Part shown: one piece after another, positions 1 through 6,344 of the stretch
Layout of the letters: each line of letters begins with the position of its first letter
Position numbering within the stretch: position 1 is the first letter of the stretch
NCBI GenBank assembly: GCA_007133445.1
Contig: SLMR01000316.1
Span: 1-11,671 of the forward strand
Length of the DNA stretch: 11,671 nucleotides
From: Aquisalimonas sp.
Lineage (GTDB): Bacteria; Pseudomonadota; Gammaproteobacteria; Nitrococcales; Aquisalimonadaceae
Direction of reading: 5' to 3'
Program-made: the position numbers and the translations under genes
Notes under the pieces: model-generated
Seen by the model: only the letters and a program-made list of their open reading frames with translations
What the model was told of the DNA's origin: nothing
The model's database searches: none

Positions 1-1538
1 ACGTTGGGACTCTGGAAACCGACATCGAAGATGTGGAAGCCCAGGTGCATGAACGCGCGGTCCAGGTGGAGGAACGGGAAGTTGCCGTCCACCGGCAGGT
101 TCGGCGCCAGTTTCACAACGCTCACCAGCATCAGCGGTGCGACCTCGCCCGCGGCCCGCGCCACCGCGAGAATCAGCCCGGTAATCATCGCCGGCGTCGC
201 CAGGGGCACCACGGTGCGCCAGAGCATCTCGCCCTTGGTTGCCCCCAGTGCCAGCGCCCCGTGACGGATGGACCCAGGTATCCGCGACAGCCCTTCCTCG
301 GTGGAGACGATGACCACCGGCAGGGTGAGCAGGGCCAGAGTCAGCGATGCCCACAGCACACCGCCCTTGCCGAACGTCGGTGACGGCAAGCGTTCGGAGT
401 AGAAGAGCTGGTCGACGCTGCCCCCCATCAGATAGACAAAGAAGCCCAGACCGAAGACGCCGAAGACGATGGAAGGCACGCCAGCCAGGTTGTTCACGGA
501 AATGCGGATGGTGCGGATCAGCGGCCCCTGCTTGGCGTACTCGCGCATGTAGATGGCGGCAAGCACGCCGAACGGCGTCACGAACACCGCCATCACCAGG
601 GTCATGAGCACGGTGCCGAAGATGGCGGGCAGGATGCCGCCCTCGGTGTTGGCTTCCCGGGGGTAGCCAGTGACGAAGTCCCAGAACTCGCCCACGTAGA
701 ACACGGCCTTGTCGCCCACGCTCATGGCATTGGGGCGGCTCGGCTTGACGATGTCCCCCAGGGCCATGGTGACCCGTTCGCCGTCCACGGTCTCGAAGGT
801 GGCCTCGTAGCGCCCGACCTCCTCCAGCAGCTCGTTCCGCCGGTCGGCAAGTTCCTCGTACTCGTCTTCCCAGCGCTCCCGCTCCTCGTCCAGGGCGGCG
901 GCACGGGCCTGACGTTCCTCCTCGGAGATGGTTTCATCGGCACGCAGGCGCCGCTGGGCCAGACGGACCTCCTCGATTTCGGCGTTGACGGCGCCGATCT
1001 CCACCCGTTCGATGCGGCCGATTTCCTCGATCCGCGGCTGGTTCTCGCCGAACAGCCGCAGAAACTCGTCCCACGCCTCGTCCCCTTCGCCCACCACGTC
1101 ATCGCCCACGCGCACGTCGACGATGAAGCCGTAGAAATCCCCCCACTGGCGACGCTCCAGGCGCACCGCATCCTCGGGGTACTGCCACTCCGACATGTTC
1201 TCCTGAACGTACCAGGCGAAGTCGCGGTCGAAGATGTCCCGGTTGCCGCGCTTGATCCGATGGCGCGTGACCAGGTCGCCGTCGTCCTCCACCTCGAAAC
1301 CGCGTTGACGCGCAGCGCGAACGCTGAGGACCTCCGAGCGGTCCACCTCACCCATGATCGTGACGGGATCGCGGTCGGGCTCGGCATACTCGAACACGGC
1401 GATATCGTCCGGCCAGAAGTGCTGGAGCCCCATGAACGCGATGTGTCCAATCAGCCCGACAACGAGCACCAGACTCACGGCCACGGCACCGGCATTCAGC
1501 CAGATCCAGGGGGTGCCTTGCTTGAACCAGTTACGCAT
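1..1538 (-). CDS. pstA: PstA, phosphate ABC transporter permease with large periplasmic insert (3' end outside window)
   Basis: Inner-membrane permease subunit that, paired with PstC and driven by PstB, moves phosphate delivered by PstS into the cytoplasm. I read 512 in-frame codons with no stop; the C-terminus lies beyond base 1. The start is the ATG at 1538, preceded by GGGAG (1545-1549) at 6 nt and 20 bp after the pstC stop, so the two are co-transcribed. One membrane helix spans about residues 13-36. A periplasmic region of about 230 residues follows, including a highly charged Glu/Arg-rich stretch at about 170-235 that looks like a coiled coil. The permease domain starts near residue 300 and contains the ATPase-contacting EAA-type loop (GALALGAT, about 425-432). 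The final visible residues, MHLGFHIFDVGFQSPN, are typical of PstA C-termini. E. coli PstA is much shorter (roughly 300 residues); the long form resembles Pseudomonas-type proteins. Family assignment is firm, and the role of the insert is unknown. Confidence 0.93.
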   Translation of the reverse strand, partial: MRNWFKQGTPWIWLNAGAVAVSLVLVVGLIGHIAFMGLQHFWPDDIAVFEYAEPDRDPVTIMGEVDRSEVLSVRAARQRGFEVEDDGDLVTRHRIKRGNRDIFDRDFAWYVQENMSEWQYPEDAVRLERRQWGDFYGFIVDVRVGDDVVGEGDEAWDEFLRLFGENQPRIEEIGRIERVEIGAVNAEIEEVRLAQRRLRADETISEEERQARAAALDEERERWEDEYEELADRRNELLEEVGRYEATFETVDGERVTMALGDIVKPSRPNAMSVGDKAVFYVGEFWDFVTGYPREANTEGGILPAIFGTVLMTLVMAVFVTPFGVLAAIYMREYAKQGPLIRTIRISVNNLAGVPSIVFGVFGLGFFVYLMGGSVDQLFYSERLPSPTFGKGGVLWASLTLALLTLPVVIVSTEEGLSRIPGSIRHGALALGATKGEMLWRTVVPLATPAMITGLILAVARAAGEVAPLMLVSVVKLAPNLPVDGNFPFLHLDRAFMHLGFHIFDVGFQSPN

Positions 1539-1558
1539 GCAGGTCTCCCGGGCCTTGA

Positions 1559-3883
1559 TCACAGAGTGCTGTATTTCTTGCGCAGACGGTGGCGTACCAC
1601 TTCCGCGAGCGTGTTGAGCACGAATGTCATGAGGAACAGCACCAGCGCCGCCAGGAACAGGATGCGGTAATGGGTACCGCCCACCGCGGCCTCCGGCATC
1701 TCCACGGCAATATTGGCCGACAGCGTGCGCATGCCTTCAAAGATGTTGAAATTCACCACCGGGCTGTTGCCGGTCGCCATGAGCACGATCATGGTCTCGC
1801 CCACTGCTCGGCCGAAGCCGATCATCACCGCCGAGAAGATGCCCGGGCTCGCCGTGAGCAGGACCACGCGCGCCATGGTCTGCCAGGGAGTCGCGCCCAG
1901 CGCCAGCGCTCCCTGGCTGAGGTGCTTGGGCACATTGAAGATCGCGTCCTCGGAAATGGAGTAGATGGTGGGGATCACGGCAAAGCCCATGGCCATGCCC
2001 ACCACCAGGGCGTTGCGCTGGTCGTAGGTGATGCCCTGGTCGGTCAGCCACTGGCGCATGTCCCCGGCGAAGAACCAGACCTCCAGGTACGGGCTCAACG
2101 TCACCGCGAACCAGCCCACAGCGAGTACAACGGGGACCAGAAGGGCGCCTTCCCAGCCCGCCGGGACCACACCCCTGATGCCCTCCGGCAGCACGCGGGT
2201 CCACAGCCAGGCTGCAACGATGAAGGCCACCGGCATGATCAGCAGGATGCCGAACACCGCGGGCAGGTTGTTCTCCACGTAGGGCGCGGCCCACAATCCC
2301 GCGAGAAAGCCCAGGATGACCGTTGGCAAGGCTTCCATGATCTCGATGGTCGGCTTGGTCAGCGTCCGCATGCGCGGCGCCATGAAGTAGGCCGAGTAGA
2401 TGGCGCCGAGGATCGCCAGCGGTGCGGCGAACAGCATGGCGTAGAACGCCGCCTTCAGCGTGCCCACCGTCAGGGGGACCATGGAGAACTTGGGCTCGAA
2501 CTCCTGCGTGGCCGAAGACGATTGCCAGACGTACGCCGGGTTGTTGCGGCCCTCGTACCAGACCTTCTGCCACAGCGCGCCGAACGAGACCTCCGGGTGC
2601 GGGTTGCGCACGTCGAGATAGCGGAAACCGCCATCCTCGCCCACGATCAGCATGGCGTTCTGCCGCGGCGCCATGGCCACGGAGTCCACACTGACATCCC
2701 CACCGAGGTTGAGCGCCGCCAGCGTCCGGTGAGACGTGGCGTAGTGCAGCCGCACGCTGCCGTCTTCGGCACCCGTGGCGAAGCCCTTGCGGGCATGCTC
2801 CGGACCAATGCTGGTCACCGGGGAATCATGGGACTCGAACCTGCGAATCTCGGTCAGGCGCCGCTCGCCTTCCTCGTTCTGGGCCAGGAACCACTGGGAC
2901 ACGGATCCGTCCGAGCCGCCGGCGATCAGCGACACGGCGCCCAGCAGGAAGTCCAGCGCCGTGACCTCGGCGCCGTCACCCTCGATGGCCCGCTCGCTGG
3001 CCACCAGGCGCGGGCGGTCCAGCCGCGAGACATCGTAGTAGTGCAGACGCCCGTCAGTGCCGCCGGCGAAGAGGCTGCGCATGGTGGTATCCAGCAGGAT
3101 CTGCGTGAGTTCCACGCCCTCCTCGGGCCATGGCAGTTCATGGACCTTCCGCTCAACGGTCACGTCGCCCGTGAGGAAGTCCTCGTCCTCCTCGAACAGC
3201 ACCAGCCGCAGTTTTTCGTGCTCATTGTTGGCGCCGATGATCGCGGTTCCCCGCCGACCACGCTGGACCCCGATCACATCCAGGGAGTAGCCGTCCTCGG
3301 CGAACACGTCGAGCGGTTCGCCGTCGCCCTCGGGATAGGTGATCTTCGGGGCGATGGTCCGCTCCCCACCCGGATAGGAGACGTCATAGTCGTGCCGGGC
3401 GAAGATTGCGGTGCCATCGTCGAGGCCGTAGGCAACGATGCGGCTGCGGGCCTCGCCAGTGGCGAAGTCCGTCACGTTCACGCCGTCCGGCCGGTTGAGT
3501 TCCTTTTCCTCGAGAACCTCACCAGTCGCCGGGTGGAAGAACACGGCCCGGGCGTCATCCGTGAAGCGGACCGCCACTTCGCGGTAGCGCTCCATTGCGG
3601 TGTGCAGGGTTGCAGCATCGCCGCCCCCGGGGGCGTCGTAGCTGCCAGCGGCTTCCATTTCGGCACTGCCGAAAATCGGCGCCGTCTCCGAGAACAGGTA
3701 CACGAAGATCAGGATCAGCGTGATGATCACCCCGATTCCGAAGGTGGCGATGGTGCCCTTGCCACCCCAGTCCTTCACCGCCCGCCAGCGCCGCAGGCGC
3801 CGCCGTTGTTCGGGGCCTGGCATGTAGGATCGCGCACCGGTGGTTCCGGAACCTGGTGATTCGGACGAGGTGGCTTCGGTCAT
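1559..3883 (-). CDS. pstC: PstC, phosphate ABC transporter permease with periplasmic beta-propeller-like domain
   Basis: Permease subunit of the high-affinity phosphate transporter, 774 residues against about 320 in E. coli. A basic cytoplasmic N-terminus (RRRLRRW, about 27-33) is followed by one membrane helix at about 45-66. Residues of about 80-440 form a periplasmic domain with WD40-like blades. The clearest share an AGGxDG-type turn: LFAGGTDGRLHYYDV (about 270), LIAGGSDGSV (about 318), FATGAEDGSV (about 368) and LIVGEDGGFRYLDV (about 409). From about 464 to the end is the binding-protein-dependent permease domain with several helices and the EAA-type loop (GALALGATPWQTMARVVL, about 659-676), which docks PstB. 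I chose the ATG at 3883 because it lies just downstream of the Pho-box promoter and the upstream in-frame codons would run through that promoter. Its Shine-Dalgarno is weak. The next in-frame ATG (3823) has none either. Its stop is followed 20 bp later by pstA. Confidence 0.93.
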   Translation of the reverse strand: MTEATSSESPGSGTTGARSYMPGPEQRRRLRRWRAVKDWGGKGTIATFGIGVIITLILIFVYLFSETAPIFGSAEMEAAGSYDAPGGGDAATLHTAMERYREVAVRFTDDARAVFFHPATGEVLEEKELNRPDGVNVTDFATGEARSRIVAYGLDDGTAIFARHDYDVSYPGGERTIAPKITYPEGDGEPLDVFAEDGYSLDVIGVQRGRRGTAIIGANNEHEKLRLVLFEEDEDFLTGDVTVERKVHELPWPEEGVELTQILLDTTMRSLFAGGTDGRLHYYDVSRLDRPRLVASERAIEGDGAEVTALDFLLGAVSLIAGGSDGSVSQWFLAQNEEGERRLTEIRRFESHDSPVTSIGPEHARKGFATGAEDGSVRLHYATSHRTLAALNLGGDVSVDSVAMAPRQNAMLIVGEDGGFRYLDVRNPHPEVSFGALWQKVWYEGRNNPAYVWQSSSATQEFEPKFSMVPLTVGTLKAAFYAMLFAAPLAILGAIYSAYFMAPRMRTLTKPTIEIMEALPTVILGFLAGLWAAPYVENNLPAVFGILLIMPVAFIVAAWLWTRVLPEGIRGVVPAGWEGALLVPVVLAVGWFAVTLSPYLEVWFFAGDMRQWLTDQGITYDQRNALVVGMAMGFAVIPTIYSISEDAIFNVPKHLSQGALALGATPWQTMARVVLLTASPGIFSAVMIGFGRAVGETMIVLMATGNSPVVNFNIFEGMRTLSANIAVEMPEAAVGGTHYRILFLAALVLFLMTFVLNTLAEVVRHRLRKKYSTL

Positions 3884-3916
3884 GAGGAGAGCCCGGCGAT
3901 GGTTTGAATGCGGCGG

Positions 3917-3961
3917 ATAGTAGTCACTGTTCGTGACACTTTCGTGACGCTTCCGAGACGG
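3917..3961 (-). promoter_or_regulatory. PhoB-dependent promoter (Pho box plus -10) of pstC
   Basis: On the minus strand the units GCGTCAC (3950-3944) and GTGTCAC (3939-3933) are separated by GAAA. This gives the 7-4-7 layout of the PhoB box, whose consensus unit is CTGTCAT. A weaker third unit, CCGTCTC (3961-3955), sits one 11-bp step upstream. Exactly 10 bp after the last unit lies TACTAT (3922-3917), a 4/6 match to the sigma70 -10. In E. coli Pho promoters the Pho box replaces the -35 element at this spacing. The expected RNA start is near 3910, leaving a leader of about 27 nt before the pstC ATG at 3883. The pattern is seen directly; PhoB control is inferred from it and from the gene's role. 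Confidence 0.82.
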
Positions 3962-4007
3962 ATTTGTTACGCCAGGGAAACGGAGAATAATCCGCACCTG
4001 CTCCGTG

Positions 4008-4040
4008 AAGCCGCCGCTGACTGCCAGTCAGCGGCGGCTT
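4008..4040 (-). terminator. Strong hairpin between pstS and pstC (terminator-like or mRNA-stabilising, no U-tract)
   Basis: A perfect 15-bp inverted repeat (4008-4022 with 4026-4040) has a 3-nt loop and begins 35 bp after the pstS stop. On the minus strand it is followed by CACGGAGC, not by a run of T, so it does not fit a classical intrinsic terminator. Likely roles are protection of the pstS 3' end against exonucleases, or partial termination that keeps PstS in excess over the permeases. pstC has its own promoter 47 bp beyond the hairpin, which fits a real break between transcripts. Confidence 0.6.
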
Positions 4041-4075
4041 GCTTCAACGTCCCTTGATAACTCAGGCAGGGCGTC

Positions 4076-5059
4076 CTAGTCGGAGATACCCAGGTTGTCG
4101 CGCTCCCGGGCAGCAGCGCTCTCGGGCAGGGGAATGAACCCGTCCCGCACCACCACGTCCTGCCCCTCGGCGGACAGCACCAGGCGCAGGAATTCCCGCT
4201 CGATGGGAGGCAGCTCCTCGTTGGGGTCCTTGTTCACGTAGACGTACAGGAACCGGGCCAGGGGATAGTCGCCGGAGATGGCGTTTTCGGCATTGGGCTC
4301 GTACAACTCACCGTCTTCCTCACCCAGCTTGATCGCCCGCACACCGGAGGTGTTGTAGCCGATACCGGAGTAGCCGATCCCGTTCAGGGATTCCGTCACC
4401 CCCTGGACCACCGAGGCCGAGCCGGGCTGCTCGTTGATGGCGTCCTTGAAATCGCCATCGCACAGGGCGTGCTCGCGGAAATAGCCGTAGGTGCCGGATA
4501 CGGCATTGCGGCTGTACAGGGTGAAGTCGCGGCTCTCCCAGTCACCGTCCAGGCCCACCTGGCCCCAGTTGGTGATGTCTTCGTCATGACCACAGCGCCG
4601 GGTTTCGGAGAAGATGGCGTCCACCTGGGGAATGGACAGTCCCTCAATGGGGTTGTCACGGTTGACGAATACGGCAATGGTGTCGATCGCGGTGCGCACC
4701 AGCGTCGGAGGATACCCGTGGGCGTTTTCGAAGGACTCGATCTCCGACTCACGCATCTGCCGGCTCATGGGGCCGAAATTCGCTGTCCCCTCGGCCAGCG
4801 CGGTGGGCGCCGTCGAGGAACCGGCCCCCTCGATCTGGATGTTGACGTTCGGGTAGAACTCGTTGAACTCCTCGGCCCACAGGGACATGAGGTTGTTCAG
4901 GGTGTCGGACCCCTGGCTGGACAGGCTGCCGGAGATGCCGGAGACACTGCTGTACGACGGCAGCGAGTCATCGATCTCGGGCTCGTCATCGGCGTGCAAC
5001 GTTGCAGCCGCAAGGGCCAGCGCCGAAGCGGTAACGGAAACCAGGCTTGTGCGAAACAT
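4076..5059 (-). CDS. pstS: PstS, periplasmic phosphate-binding protein
   Basis: Substrate-binding protein that captures inorganic phosphate in the periplasm and hands it to PstC/PstA. It has 327 residues. A Sec signal peptide covers about residues 1-23 (hydrophobic ALALAAAT, likely cut after LHA) and there is no lipobox Cys, so it should be soluble. Phosphate-site motifs are visible: SQGSDTL (48-54), GSSTAP (80-85), the SR pair at 99-100 and SRNAVSGTYG (183-192). Two cysteines, at about 156 and 200, might form a disulfide. The N-terminus of the mature protein is acidic, as in halophile exported proteins. The start is the ATG at 5059, with GGAG (5068-5071) 8 nt away; longer in-frame starts would cross the Pho-box promoter and add a non-signal N-terminus. 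It lies 192 bp before pstC. Confidence 0.96.
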   Translation of the reverse strand: MFRTSLVSVTASALALAAATLHADDEPEIDDSLPSYSSVSGISGSLSSQGSDTLNNLMSLWAEEFNEFYPNVNIQIEGAGSSTAPTALAEGTANFGPMSRQMRESEIESFENAHGYPPTLVRTAIDTIAVFVNRDNPIEGLSIPQVDAIFSETRRCGHDEDITNWGQVGLDGDWESRDFTLYSRNAVSGTYGYFREHALCDGDFKDAINEQPGSASVVQGVTESLNGIGYSGIGYNTSGVRAIKLGEEDGELYEPNAENAISGDYPLARFLYVYVNKDPNEELPPIEREFLRLVLSAEGQDVVVRDGFIPLPESAAARERDNLGISD

Positions 5060-5063
5060 TGGG

Positions 5064-5120
5064 TTAGCTCCAGGTTGCTGTGATTCTCCACAGGGTCTTG
5101 TTGTCTCTCTGCCGGTACAT
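5064..5120 (-). other. Possible 18-codon leader ORF in the pstS 5' UTR
   Basis: Between the predicted pstS RNA start (near 5134) and the pstS ATG there is an ATG at 5120 that opens an 18-residue frame (MYRQRDNKTLWRITATWS). Its TAA stop (5066-5064) lies 4 nt before the pstS start codon, and its last codons overlap the pstS Shine-Dalgarno. No good ribosome site precedes it and its peptide has no recognisable motif, so it may be chance. Confidence 0.2.
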
Positions 5121-5140
5121 CCCGAACCGACTGAGCGTGG

Positions 5141-5196
5141 AGTATGGGGGGGCGGTCTGACAGCAACATGAAGCAAAGATGACACTTTCGTGACGT
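5141..5196 (-). promoter_or_regulatory. PhoB-dependent promoter of pstS (two tandem Pho boxes plus -10)
   Basis: On the minus strand four 7-bp units follow one another with 4-bp spacers: ACGTCAC (5196-5190), GTGTCAT (5185-5179), GCTTCAT (5174-5168) and CTGTCAG (5163-5157). They match the CTGTCAT unit of the PhoB box at 4, 6, 5 and 6 of 7 positions and step by exactly 11 bp, so two Pho boxes lie in tandem. After the last unit come 10 bp, then CATACT (5146-5141), a 4/6 match to the sigma70 -10, the same geometry as at pstC. The predicted RNA start is near 5134, giving a leader of about 75 nt. The spacer holds a run of seven C (5152-5146 on the minus strand). PhoB binding is inferred. Confidence 0.87.
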
Positions 5197-5306
5197 GACG
5201 GGACCAGCGTTCCGGCCCGCGACCGGGAGCGCCATCGGGGCTGCATCCGGCGAGCATGTCAGCGATACTGGAACGATTGCATGCGAATGATCCGGGGGGA
5301 GACACC

Positions 5307-5903
5307 ATGGACCTTTACTACAGCCTGACCTCGCCTTACGCGCGCCTGGTCCGCATGGCACTGATCGAGAAGGAACAGAACGACGCCGTCACGCACCATG
5401 TGGTCAATCCCTGGGATGACGCGCCGGAGCTGGTCCGCGTCAACCCGCTGGTGCGGGTGCCGACCCTGGTCACCGACGATGGCACCACACTCACCGAGTG
5501 CCTGCTTCTGATCCGTTTCCTGGAGCGGCAGTGGCCGAGTCACGCACTCCTGCCGAAGACGGGCTACAGCCGCAACATGAGTGAGGCCGGGCTTGGCATG
5601 GGGATCATCGACTCGGCGGTGCACAAGCTGCTGGGGCGCAAGATCGCCGGCGAGGCCTTCGACGAGTCACCCCTGGGGCAACGGCGCAACCGGGCCATCG
5701 TCGCCGCCCTGGATGCGATGGAAGCCACCCCCCCGGGACCATTCCCGGAGCTTGGTGCACTGGCCACGCGGGTGTGCCTGGACTATCTGGACTTCCGCTT
5801 CCCCGAGATCAACTGGTCCGAGGGGCGTCCTGCACTCAGCGCCTGGCATGCGCGCTCCAGCGAACGACCATCAGTGCTCGACACCGCGCCGAGGGACGCC
5901 TGA
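5307..5903 (+). CDS. Glutathione S-transferase family protein
   Basis: A cytoplasmic GST-fold protein of 198 residues. The N-terminal thioredoxin-like domain (about 1-75) opens with LYYSLTSPYARLVRMAL, where S9 or S6 would be the glutathione-activating candidate. It has the cis-proline motif NPLVRVPTLV (P52). The glutathione gamma-glutamyl-binding pair, usually Glu/Asp-Ser, is E64-C65 here. The remainder (about 85-198) is the alpha-helical C-terminal domain. Length and layout resemble small GSTs such as E. coli YibF. The start is the ATG at 5307, with a strong GGGGGGAG site 5 nt upstream; an in-frame ATG at 5256 is less likely. It is divergent from pstS and convergent with the ComEA-like gene. 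Substrate unknown. I saw no convincing sigma70 promoter in the 110 bp upstream. Confidence 0.87.
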   Translation: MDLYYSLTSPYARLVRMALIEKEQNDAVTHHVVNPWDDAPELVRVNPLVRVPTLVTDDGTTLTECLLLIRFLERQWPSHALLPKTGYSRNMSEAGLGMGIIDSAVHKLLGRKIAGEAFDESPLGQRRNRAIVAALDAMEATPPGPFPELGALATRVCLDYLDFRFPEINWSEGRPALSAWHARSSERPSVLDTAPRDA

Positions 5904-5904
5904 A

Positions 5905-5937
5905 GCAAACGAAAACGCCCGCCGGAGAGGCGGGCGT
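5905..5937 (-). terminator. Intrinsic terminator of the ComEA-like gene, possibly bidirectional
   Basis: A perfect 9-bp stem (ACGCCCGCC at 5915-5923 with GGCGGGCGT at 5929-5937) with a GGAGA loop lies between two convergent genes. Read on the minus strand it is followed by TTTTCGTTT, a reasonable U-tract, so it ends the ComEA-like transcript. Read on the plus strand it lies 11 bp after the GST stop and is preceded by A-rich sequence. No U-run follows directly, so termination in that direction would be weaker. Confidence 0.8.
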
Positions 5938-5966
5938 GCTGCGGTTTCGTCATCCCATCGCGGTGC

Positions 5967-6242
5967 TTAGTCGCTGTCAGCGCTCAAGCGGTCGCGATTG
6001 GTCTCCACCGTGGCCGTGCCAATACCGTCGACTTCGGTCAGCGCATCGACACTGGCAAAGTTACCGTTGCTCTCACGGTAGTCCACGATTGCCTGGGCAC
6101 GCGCATCACCGATGCCAGTGAGTTGCTCGGCCAGCGTGTCCGCGTCGGCGCTGTTGATGTCCACGCTGTCGGCCAGGGCAGCACCGCTGGCGAGCAGGGA
6201 CAGGCACACGGAGAGAAGAACGAAACGGGTCGCTTTCCACAT
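5967..6242 (-). CDS. Small secreted helix-hairpin-helix protein, ComEA-like
   Basis: A 91-residue exported protein. A Sec signal peptide covers about residues 1-24 (hydrophobic core FVLLSVCLSLLASGAALA, likely cut after ALA). The mature part begins VDINSADADTLAEQL, a hallmark of the ComEA helix-hairpin-helix family, and contains two hairpins: LTGIGDARAQAI and VDGIGTATVE. This fold binds DNA without sequence preference. In competent bacteria ComEA pulls DNA across the periplasm, but many gammaproteobacteria have several small ComEA-like proteins of unproven function. The start is the ATG at 6242, with AAGGAG (6249-6254) 6 nt upstream. It lies 102 bp after pyrF in the same direction and has its own terminator. 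Confidence 0.88.
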   Translation of the reverse strand: MWKATRFVLLSVCLSLLASGAALADSVDINSADADTLAEQLTGIGDARAQAIVDYRESNGNFASVDALTEVDGIGTATVETNRDRLSADSD

Positions 6243-6268
6243 GATCAACTCCTTTTGCGTTTGTGGAT

Positions 6269-6286
6269 CGCGGGCCTCCGCCCGCG
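6269..6286 (-). other. Hairpin upstream of the ComEA-like gene
   Basis: A perfect 7-bp inverted repeat (CGCGGGC/GCCCGCG, 4-nt loop) lies 14 nt upstream of the ComEA-like Shine-Dalgarno in the pyrF-comEA gap. No T-run follows on either strand, so an intrinsic terminator for pyrF is not supported. It could be an RNA-processing or leader structure. The rest of the 102-bp gap holds a 10-bp direct repeat and no clear promoter. Confidence 0.4.
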
Positions 6287-6305
6287 GCCCCGGCAATGAC
6301 CGGGA

Positions 6306-6332
6306 CGGCGCCAGATTACCGCCGGCGCCAGA
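6306..6332. repeat. Short direct repeat CGGCGCCAGA x2
   Basis: The 10-bp word CGGCGCCAGA occurs at 6306-6315 and 6323-6332, offset by 17 bp, just downstream of the pyrF stop. Each copy holds the palindrome GGCGCC, so the two can also pair as a 6-bp stem. No function is known; in GC-rich sequence this may be chance. Confidence 0.4.
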
Positions 6333-6344
6333 CGGCCGCAAGAC

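Noticed and set aside
722..1450. 242-codon minus-strand frame inside pstA
   Set aside because: It is out of frame with the PstA reading, which is continuous from 1538 to the edge and has permease motifs. The alternative is Ser/Arg/Trp rich and motif-free.
1589..3859. 756-codon open frame on the plus strand opposite pstC
   Set aside because: It is the antisense of a clear PstC with motif-rich membrane segments. Its composition (His, Arg, Gly, Gln rich, no domain) is that of a GC-rich shadow frame.
5256..5306. Earlier ATG extending the GST protein by 17 residues
   Set aside because: No ribosome site precedes it. The ATG at 5307 has GGGGGGAG at good spacing and starts right at the thioredoxin-like fold.
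6243..6344. Intrinsic terminator after pyrF
   Set aside because: The 7-bp stem at 6269-6286 and the GGCGCC pairing lack any following T-run on the minus strand.
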